Origin: Spirochaeta sp.
Lineage (GTDB): Bacteria; Spirochaetota; Spirochaetia; UBA9216
Reading direction: 5' to 3'
Assembly: GCA_003454605.1 (NCBI GenBank)
Contig: DMKD01000231.1
Location: 1 to 11,132 of the forward strand
Length of the DNA stretch: 11,132 bases
The position numbers were made by a program, and so were the translations under genes. Shown here in pieces: positions 6,072 to 11,132 of this stretch. The stretch's first letter is position 1. Every line of letters begins with the position of its first letter. Under the pieces are notes generated by a model. It had not been told where the DNA came from. It was given only the letters and a program-made list of their open reading frames with translations, and did not search any database.

Positions 6072-7744
6072 TAAAAAAAATTCTAAAAAGCAGACTCTTT
6101 TTCCCACTGCTTATTCTTGCAGTAGTTTGTTTATTTTTCAGTTTTAATGCAAACAAATATTACAGATTCCCTGTTATCGACTATATAGAACCAGCAGTAG
6201 CCTATCCAGGAGAAACAATTACAATCATCGGTGCTCATTTCGGTGATTCCAGAAAGGGAGCCGAGGTCCGTATAGCCGGAGAACGGCCGCTGTCTTATTC
6301 ATACAGGTTATGGAGCGACAACGAAATTATTGTAGAGGTGCCCTCGGATGTCGGTTCAGGCATGGTTACCGTCAACGGCCGAAGGGGTATTAGTAACAGT
6401 GTTCTATTCACAAATCGAGAGCATATACCTGTTATCCTGACGGGGCCGCAGAAGCCGGGCTATCCCTATATGGAACATGTTGAACCTGTAAACGGAGCTG
6501 TGGGTTCTATGATAACTCTCAGCGGGTTGAATTTCGGCCATGAGCGGGGTGTAGCCGCTGTATATTTCACTGCGGCCGGTATAGCCGATGCCGTCTCAAG
6601 TCAGAATACACTTTCCGGAATGATTGAATGCTCTGAAATTGATTACGATTATGAAAGCTGGGATGAACAGCAGATTAATGTCTATATACCCGATGGAGCT
6701 TCATCAGGCAATATCAGGATAAAAACTGACCGCGGTATCAGCAATGCCCTTTATTTTGAAGTTACCGGCAATGCCGGGACAAAGAGTTTCGGCGACAAGA
6801 TGGGGTTTCAGGTCGAATATGGTATTGATGTGTCAGGGGCTGAGAGCGACGTTGGAAACGACGCTGAAAATACGGCTTCAAACGGACTCGATCTCTGGGT
6901 TCCTGCGGTAAGGCACGATCTGTCTCAGCGGAATGTTGAAACAGTGACTGAACCGCTACCTCTATGGGATAACTATCTGGGTCTAATGCGATACCATTTC
7001 GATGCATTGGTTCCGGGGGAAACTTACAAGGTGTCGGTTAAATCATGGCTGGAAAGACATGCAATCGAAACGCGGATAGTCTCATCCCGGGTTAAAACCC
7101 TGTATAATGAAGAACGTAAGCTGTACCGTATCTATACAGCCGCCGAAACAATGATTCCGTCAGAGAATGCGGATATAATCACAGCTGCAGCAAAAGCTGC
7201 CGGACGGGAGCGCAACCCCTTTCTTAAGGCCCGTGCGATATATAAATATCTGCTTAAAAATCTTGAATATAAAACAAAACCTTCCAGTTCTTCGGTAATA
7301 AAGAATCTTGCAGATGGTGAAGCTGATTCCTACTCCTACAGCATCCTCTTTGCCGCCATGTGCAGAGCTTCCGGGATTCCTGCCAGGCCTAAAGCAGGTA
7401 TTCTGGTGTATAATAATAAACAGTCTATTAACCATTACTGGGCGGAATTCTATATTGAAGGATTCGGATGGATTCCGGTTGATACGGCATTGGGAGACGG
7501 TGCAAGATTCGGAAATTTTCCGATTGACGAGGAAATAGATCCGGTGGAATACTATTTTGGTAATCTGGACTGCCATCATATTACTCTGACAAAGGGAATA
7601 GTTCCTGTAAAACAGATTGATCCGCAGGGAAGAATAAGCGGCCGCAAAGGTCTATACTCTCTACAGACGATTTATGAAGAATCTACCGGATTATCAAGCT
7701 ATTCTTCCTATTGGAGGGCTGTCAGAATCATCGACTGGTGGTAG
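6068..7744 (+). CDS. Membrane-anchored protein with two IPT/TIG domains and a transglutaminase-like domain (catalytic Cys apparently Ser)
   Basis: A 558-residue envelope protein. Lys-rich N-terminus and hydrophobic stretch 11-26 form a signal anchor or signal peptide. Two IPT/TIG immunoglobulin-like domains follow (about 36-115, opening PVIDYIEPAVAYPGETITIIGAHFG; about 136-230, opening YMEHVEPVNGAVGSMITLSGLNFG). A beta-rich spacer (about 240-345) leads to a transglutaminase/protease-like core (about 375-480): FAAMCRASGIPAR, HYWAEFYIEGFGWIPVDTALG and the trailing EYYFGNLDCHHITLTKG. His456 and Asp472 align with the catalytic His and Asp. The expected nucleophile position, 15 residues before GIPAR, is Ser421 (TCC, 7328-7330) in DSYSYS. 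Cys432 sits at the wrong end of that helix to replace it. ATG 6068 overlaps the previous stop (ATGA). Activity is uncertain: it may be a binding or scaffolding protein, or a Ser variant. Last gene of the sigma operon. Confidence 0.85.
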   Translation: MIKKILKSRLFFPLLILAVVCLFFSFNANKYYRFPVIDYIEPAVAYPGETITIIGAHFGDSRKGAEVRIAGERPLSYSYRLWSDNEIIVEVPSDVGSGMVTVNGRRGISNSVLFTNREHIPVILTGPQKPGYPYMEHVEPVNGAVGSMITLSGLNFGHERGVAAVYFTAAGIADAVSSQNTLSGMIECSEIDYDYESWDEQQINVYIPDGASSGNIRIKTDRGISNALYFEVTGNAGTKSFGDKMGFQVEYGIDVSGAESDVGNDAENTASNGLDLWVPAVRHDLSQRNVETVTEPLPLWDNYLGLMRYHFDALVPGETYKVSVKSWLERHAIETRIVSSRVKTLYNEERKLYRIYTAAETMIPSENADIITAAAKAAGRERNPFLKARAIYKYLLKNLEYKTKPSSSSVIKNLADGEADSYSYSILFAAMCRASGIPARPKAGILVYNNKQSINHYWAEFYIEGFGWIPVDTALGDGARFGNFPIDEEIDPVEYYFGNLDCHHITLTKGIVPVKQIDPQGRISGRKGLYSLQTIYEESTGLSSYSSYWRAVRIIDWW

Positions 7745-7753
7745 AATAGGTTA

Positions 7754-7762
7754 GAGACTGTC
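7754..7762 (+). repeat. Possible decayed half of the dispersed hairpin repeat
   Basis: GAGACTGTC directly after the IPT/transglutaminase gene matches nine consecutive bases of the left arm of the hairpin at 9070-9128, and is preceded by TTA as the real copies are preceded by AATT. No complementary right arm follows. Nine bases can occur by chance, so this is weak. Confidence 0.2.
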
Positions 7763-7838
7763 GGTAAATCTGTTTAGGATTAAGGTGTTGTAAGCCGATA
7801 CTTAAATAGACGAAAAATTTTTTCTGGTTAGGTGGTGT

Positions 7839-9071
7839 ATGGATAATCCTTTACAACTCTCTCTGCAAACATTCAGGAAGGGCTCATATATAATAGTTGA
7901 AGGGAAACAGAAGGCTGATTATTTCTACATCATTAGAAACGGTAAGGTCAGGCTGAGTAAAGAGGTTGAAATTGTCGAAGAAGTAGGTGGTAACGTTCTT
8001 TCCCCCGGTGATTTTTTCGGTGTTGTTTCAACGATGTCATCCCACAGTCATATTGAAACAGCGCAGGCTTTAACCGATTGCGCCCTCATCACGGTTCATC
8101 GGGAACAGTACGGTCTTTTAATCGAACGGAATGCTCCGGTGGCGATGAAGATTATCCAGCAGTTCTCGCAGAAAATGCGGTTTCTTGATGAGGCTCTCAC
8201 TCAAATTACATTCAAAACCATAGCAACCGATGATATTTCTCATCTATTTAAGGTAGCCGAGTATTACGCCCGGCAGAGTCAGTATAACCAGGCTTACTAC
8301 GCATACCATCAGTATATAAAATACGCTCCGGGCGGTGAAAGTATAAATACTGCGAAAGAACGCATGGGCAAAATAAAGCCCTATGCTCAGGTCGTATATC
8401 TTGATGGAGATGAGAATAATTTCACACGTTCATATCCGAAAGACACAATGATTTTCAGTGAAAGTCAACCGGGCCAGGAACTTTACATTATCCAGAAGGG
8501 CAGTGTTAAAATTACAAAGATAGTTAATGATAACGAGCAGCTGCTGGCTCTCCTGAAACCGGGAGATATCTTCGGTGAAATGTCTCTTCTTGAGAATAAG
8601 CCGCGGTCAGCATCTGCAATTGCTCATGATGAAACTGTACTCATGGCGGTAAATAACGCTAACTTTAATAGAATGGTTGCATCTCAGCCGCAGATAATTT
8701 CGAAACTCACACAACTGCTTTCAGAGCGTATATGGTTCATCTATAAGCAGCTTGCAAATACCCAGCTTACTGATCCCCTCGGACGTCTCTATGATGCTCT
8801 GCTGATACAGCTTGAGAAACTCAGAGTGCCCGTCGGCACACAGCCGTATACCTTTGATTTCGGTCCTCAGGAATTGATTAACCTCGTGGGTCTGTCTAAA
8901 GATGAAGGAAATGTGCTTATAAGAAAGCTTTTTGAGAATACCAAGGTGAAAGTTCTTAATAACAAGATTCATCTTACAAGTACCGAAGAAGTTGAAAAGC
9001 AGGCAAAGTACTACAGAAAGATGGAGCGGATCGATAAGTCCAGGAAGAAGGGCTCAATCAACAGCTTTTAA
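7839..9071 (+). CDS. Tandem cyclic-nucleotide-binding regulator with C-terminal winged helix (Crp/Fnr superfamily)
   Basis: A 410-residue cytoplasmic protein, about twice the length of a normal Crp. Two cNMP-binding beta-barrels lie at about 10-118 and 187-300. The second has an intact phosphate-binding cassette, FGEMSLLENKPRSASA (245-260), with Glu247 and Arg256 expected to grip cAMP or a similar nucleotide. The equivalent in the first barrel (FFGVVSTMSSHSHIETAQA, 59-77) lacks both residues. The linker (about 130-180) contains a TPR-like helix pair (AEYYARQSQYNQAYYAYHQYIKYAP). The C-terminus (about 310-385) resembles a Crp-type winged helix (FGPQELINLVGLSKDEGNVLIRKLFEN, then KVLNNKIHLT), so DNA binding is likely. 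ATG 7839 follows AGGTGG (7830-7835). A weak -35/-10 pair (TTAGGA 7774, GATACT 7797) may give it its own promoter. The stop codon overlaps the hairpin at 9070. Confidence 0.88.
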   Translation: MDNPLQLSLQTFRKGSYIIVEGKQKADYFYIIRNGKVRLSKEVEIVEEVGGNVLSPGDFFGVVSTMSSHSHIETAQALTDCALITVHREQYGLLIERNAPVAMKIIQQFSQKMRFLDEALTQITFKTIATDDISHLFKVAEYYARQSQYNQAYYAYHQYIKYAPGGESINTAKERMGKIKPYAQVVYLDGDENNFTRSYPKDTMIFSESQPGQELYIIQKGSVKITKIVNDNEQLLALLKPGDIFGEMSLLENKPRSASAIAHDETVLMAVNNANFNRMVASQPQIISKLTQLLSERIWFIYKQLANTQLTDPLGRLYDALLIQLEKLRVPVGTQPYTFDFGPQELINLVGLSKDEGNVLIRKLFENTKVKVLNNKIHLTSTEEVEKQAKYYRKMERIDKSRKKGSINSF

Positions 9072-9128
9072 TTGAGACTGTCCTACAACTCGGGAAGTTG
9101 TAGGACAGTTACCAAAACATCCTCAATT
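9070..9128. repeat. Hairpin repeat between convergent genes (copy B)
   Basis: Bases 9076-9090 pair with 9096-9110 (14 Watson-Crick pairs plus one G-T, 5-base loop). The outer AATTGAG (9070-9076) is complementary to CTCAATT (9122-9128), but the right side carries a 12-base insertion (9110-9121) relative to a perfect palindrome. The left arm matches the murB/mgtE hairpin at 17 of 22 positions. Four of the differences are paired with compensating changes in the other arm. The TAA stop of the upstream regulator (9069-9071) and the TGA stop of the convergent methyltransferase-like gene (9125-9123) both overlap the outer arms. No U run follows on either strand; a bidirectional transcript-end role is likely but unproven. 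Confidence 0.85.
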
Positions 9129-9851
9129 TGTTATCTTTAAGATTTTAATCTCAGGGAAATAGCAGCTCCCGCCGCTGGTTATACTGTCGCCAAGCAGGGA
9201 ACGTCTCATTGATACAAGCTGTTGAAAACCGCCTTCTTCAGCAAGGATGAAGGTAATATTCCCCTGTATTGAAAGTCTCTCGGTCAATTTTTCGGAAATT
9301 CCTGCAACTGCACCGCATATAAAAATCTTGTCGAATGCAATAATTTCATCAAATTCATTTATGTCGGCCGTCTCGGCAATAGTGATATTATCAATTCCAA
9401 TTTCAGCGAATAAAGCGGGATACTCTGCTGCCGCAGCGGTTTCCTCTATCATATAGATGTTTGCGGCAAGTCCTGCAAGAATTGAAGCGGCGTAGCCTGT
9501 ATTATTACCGGCAATTAGAATCTTGTCAGTTGATGATGGTGAGAGCATACTTAAGGACCTGAGAACATCACTCGGCGATGGGATAAATCCGCGGTCTGCG
9601 CCCGGGAGGGATATATCTTCATAGGCAATATCATAATACGAATCTTCAGTGAACCTGTGCCGGGGAATGTCTTTAAGGGCATCGATGACAGATGAATTAA
9701 GCCCCCGTCCTGATGAGGCGATGCTCGCAGCCAGGTTGATGTTTTTATCCTTCCACCTTGCCTGAGTATCGGCGGATTGTGCGAAGGCAGCAGCAGGTAC
9801 GCTCAGTAGAAGAACAATACAAACAAGCCTGAATTTCTTAATAAAAAGCAT
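9123..9851 (-). CDS. Exported protein-L-isoaspartate O-methyltransferase-like protein, degenerate
   Basis: About 242 residues from ATG 9851; GTG 9866 would add five. Neither has a clear ribosome site. The N-terminus is a signal peptide (LFIKKFRLVCIVLLLSVPAAAFAQ, cleavage probably after AFA). The rest aligns along its length with Pcm: VIDALKDIPRHRFTEDSYYDIAYEDISLP corresponds to the conserved N-terminal region, then the SAM-binding Rossmann core (KILIAGNNTGYAASILAGLAANIYMIEE) and a C-terminal strand pair. Key motifs are altered: the usual LEIGTGSGY is LIAGNNTGY, losing the acidic residue and the central Gly, and the active-site TIS before the proline is replaced (GFIPSPSD). Pcm repairs isoaspartate using cytoplasmic SAM, so export plus motif loss argue against ordinary activity. 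It may be a structural or binding derivative. It converges on the cNMP regulator and diverges from valS. Confidence 0.75.
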   Translation of the reverse strand: MLFIKKFRLVCIVLLLSVPAAAFAQSADTQARWKDKNINLAASIASSGRGLNSSVIDALKDIPRHRFTEDSYYDIAYEDISLPGADRGFIPSPSDVLRSLSMLSPSSTDKILIAGNNTGYAASILAGLAANIYMIEETAAAAEYPALFAEIGIDNITIAETADINEFDEIIAFDKIFICGAVAGISEKLTERLSIQGNITFILAEEGGFQQLVSMRRSLLGDSITSGGSCYFPEIKILKITN

Positions 9852-9892
9852 AACAAAGATTAACACAATAACAGGATGTTTGCCATACGGAT

Positions 9893-9922
9893 ATAATTTT
9901 GATTTTAGCTTGATTGATGCAA
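9893..9922 (-). promoter_or_regulatory. Possible promoter of the methyltransferase-like gene
   Basis: On the minus strand TTGCAT (9922-9917) and AATTAT (9898-9893) are 18 bases apart, about 42 bases upstream of ATG 9851. The match to sigma-70 consensus is moderate and the region is AT-rich, so the call is weak. Confidence 0.3.
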
Positions 9923-9942
9923 TGGCGCTAATCTGATACTAT
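9914..9942 (+). promoter_or_regulatory. Probable valS promoter with extended -10
   Basis: TTGATG (9914-9919) and TACTAT (9937-9942) are spaced by 17 bases, and TG at 9934-9935 one base before the hexamer makes an extended -10. A start near 9949 would give a leader of about 25 bases carrying the valS ribosome site GGAGA (9963-9967). A second candidate lies upstream: ATAACA (9868-9873), 18 bases, then a perfect TATAAT (9892-9897). A 9-base direct repeat, AATCTGATA, occurs at 9930-9938 and 9946-9954, over the -10 and the probable start point. Confidence 0.45.
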
Positions 9943-9973
9943 CCAAATCTGATATTACTTACGGAGACGATAG

Positions 9974-11132
9974 ATGAGTACCAGCGAAATGGCAAAAGCA
10001 TATAACCCAAAAGACTTTGAGGATAGGATTTATAAATACTGGACGGATAACGAATGTTTCCAGCCGGCAAATTCCGCAGATGAAGGTAAAGATCCTTTTG
10101 TCATTGTGATTCCGCCTCCAAATGTTACGGGCGTCCTTCACATGGGGCACGGTCTTAATAATATCCTTCAGGATGTACTTGTACGTTATCACCGAATGAA
10201 CGGCAGGCCCGCCCTCTGGGTTCCCGGAACTGATCACGCGGGTATTGCAACCCAGAATATAGTTGAAAAGAAACTCCGTGCAAAGGGTATCGAGCGCCAT
10301 GAGCTTGGACGGGAAAAGTTTGTTGAAGAGACCTGGAAGGTTAAGGAAGAACACCACGCGATAATCAAGAAGCAACTCCAAAAGATAGGTTCATCCTGCG
10401 ACTGGACTCGTGAGCGCTTCACCCTTGACGACGGATGCTCAAAGGCTGTTAGAGAGGTATTTGTCGGTCTTTATGAGCGCGGTCTTGTTTATAAGGGGAA
10501 CTACCTCGTAAACTGGTGCCCCTCATGCGGTACTGCCCTTGCCGATGATGAAGTAGAGCATGAAGAGCAGAACGGCAAAATGTATCACTACTATTATCCG
10601 CTGGAAGACGGAAGCGGCAGGGTCGAGATTGCCACCACCCGGCCTGAGACGATGCTGGGCGATACAGCCGTTGCTGTGAATCCTGAAGATGATAGATATA
10701 AACATCTTGTAGGAAAAAATCTTAAGCTTCCTCTAACCGACCGGGTAATTCCGATTATCGCTGACTCCTATGTTTCGATGGAATTCGGAACCGGAGCAGT
10801 TAAGATCACCCCTGCCCATGATCCCAACGACTGGGATATTGGAAACAGACATGAACTTGAAAGGATCAACATCCTCAATGATGACGCGACTCTCAATGGG
10901 AATGTCCCTGAAAAATACCGCGGTATGGAAGTCCTGACTGCCAGAAAGGCCGTTGTTGCTGATCTTGTTGAGGCAGGTCTGTATATCAAGGATGAAGAGC
11001 ATAAACACCAGGTAGGACAATGCTACCGATGTAATACGACTGTACAGCCTTATTTGTCGAAACAATGGTTTGTCTCAATGAAAGGCATGGCTGAAAAGGC
11101 ATTGAAGGCCTGGGAGAACGATGAGGTAACAT
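9974..11132 (+). CDS. valS: Valyl-tRNA synthetase, N-terminal part (3' end outside window)
   Basis: The frame is open from ATG 9974 to the window edge (386 codons of a protein normally 850-950 residues). It is the class I synthetase that charges tRNA-Val. Visible motifs: the N-terminal YNPKDFEDRIYKYW, the HIGH-region IPPPNVTGVLHMGHGL (46-61, HMGH), VPGTDHAGIATQ (83-94), the WCPSCGTALADDEVEH zinc-type segment (181-196) and the start of the CP1 editing domain with ATTRPETMLGDTAVAV (220-235) and FGTGAVKITPAHDPNDW. No KMSKS motif is seen; it should lie in the missing part. GGAGA (9963-9967) is 6 bases upstream of the start. It is divergent from the exported methyltransferase-like gene. Confidence 0.97.
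   Translation, partial: MSTSEMAKAYNPKDFEDRIYKYWTDNECFQPANSADEGKDPFVIVIPPPNVTGVLHMGHGLNNILQDVLVRYHRMNGRPALWVPGTDHAGIATQNIVEKKLRAKGIERHELGREKFVEETWKVKEEHHAIIKKQLQKIGSSCDWTRERFTLDDGCSKAVREVFVGLYERGLVYKGNYLVNWCPSCGTALADDEVEHEEQNGKMYHYYYPLEDGSGRVEIATTRPETMLGDTAVAVNPEDDRYKHLVGKNLKLPLTDRVIPIIADSYVSMEFGTGAVKITPAHDPNDWDIGNRHELERINILNDDATLNGNVPEKYRGMEVLTARKAVVADLVEAGLYIKDEEHKHQVGQCYRCNTTVQPYLSKQWFVSMKGMAEKALKAWENDEVT

Noticed and set aside
7160..7579. 139-codon open frame on the minus strand inside the transglutaminase-like gene
   Set aside because: Antisense shadow of a well-supported gene with recognisable motifs on the plus strand.
7812..7824. GAAAAATTTTTTC as terminator of the sigma operon
   Set aside because: Pure A/T near-palindrome without a GC stem; would not form a stable terminator hairpin.
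9959..10381. 140-codon minus-strand open frame over the start of valS
   Set aside because: Lies antisense to the certain valS N-terminus; no recognisable domain.
10733..11065. 110-codon minus-strand open frame inside valS
   Set aside because: Antisense to the editing domain of valS; no independent evidence.

Overview
This 11.1 kb window looks like chromosomal housekeeping DNA from a spirochaete (Spirochaetota, probably a free-living Spirochaeta/Sediminispirochaeta-type or Treponema-related lineage). The clues are the moderate GC content, the gene cluster murB / cysS / sigma-24-type ECF sigma factor close to a tandem cyclic-nucleotide-binding regulator (from memory, a similar set lies together around tp0089-tp0092 of Treponema pallidum; not checked here), and the frequent GTG starts. 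There is no phage, insertion sequence, CRISPR array, tRNA or rRNA in the window.

Layout. 2-544 (+): C-terminal part of acetate kinase. 574-1908 (-): MgtE Mg2+ channel, downstream of and co-directional with murB at 2042-2968 (-); a near-perfect 23-bp palindrome separates the two. About 80 bp divide murB from the divergent cysS (about 3042-4457, +), whose leader contains two mutually exclusive hairpins. Then comes a tight (+) operon: ECF sigma factor (4512-5039), zinc-finger-type membrane anti-sigma factor (5029-5568), a small exported protein of unknown function (5577-6071) and a membrane-anchored two-IPT/TIG plus transglutaminase-like protein (6068-7744). After a 94-bp gap is a tandem cNMP-binding-domain regulator (7839-9071, +). 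It faces a convergent gene for an exported, degenerate isoaspartyl-methyltransferase-like protein (9123-9851, -). A divergent promoter region then leads to valS (9974 to the window end, +, truncated).

How the genes fit together. The sigma / anti-sigma / exported protein / IPT-transglutaminase block reads as a cell-envelope stress module. The anti-sigma factor would hold the sigma factor at the inner membrane, and the two co-transcribed envelope proteins may be sensors or effectors. The transglutaminase-like protein appears to have Ser where the catalytic Cys is expected, while the His and Asp are kept.

The most unusual non-coding signals are (i) a dispersed palindromic hairpin present at the 3' ends of murB, the cNMP regulator and the methyltransferase-like gene. 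The two copies differ by compensatory base changes, and their outer arms overlap the stop codons of all three genes. (ii) The GGAGGTT / AACCTCC / GGAGGTT switch-like leader in front of cysS. No clearly new defence or mobile system was found; the best candidates for novelty are these hairpins and the two apparently inactivated enzyme-fold envelope proteins.
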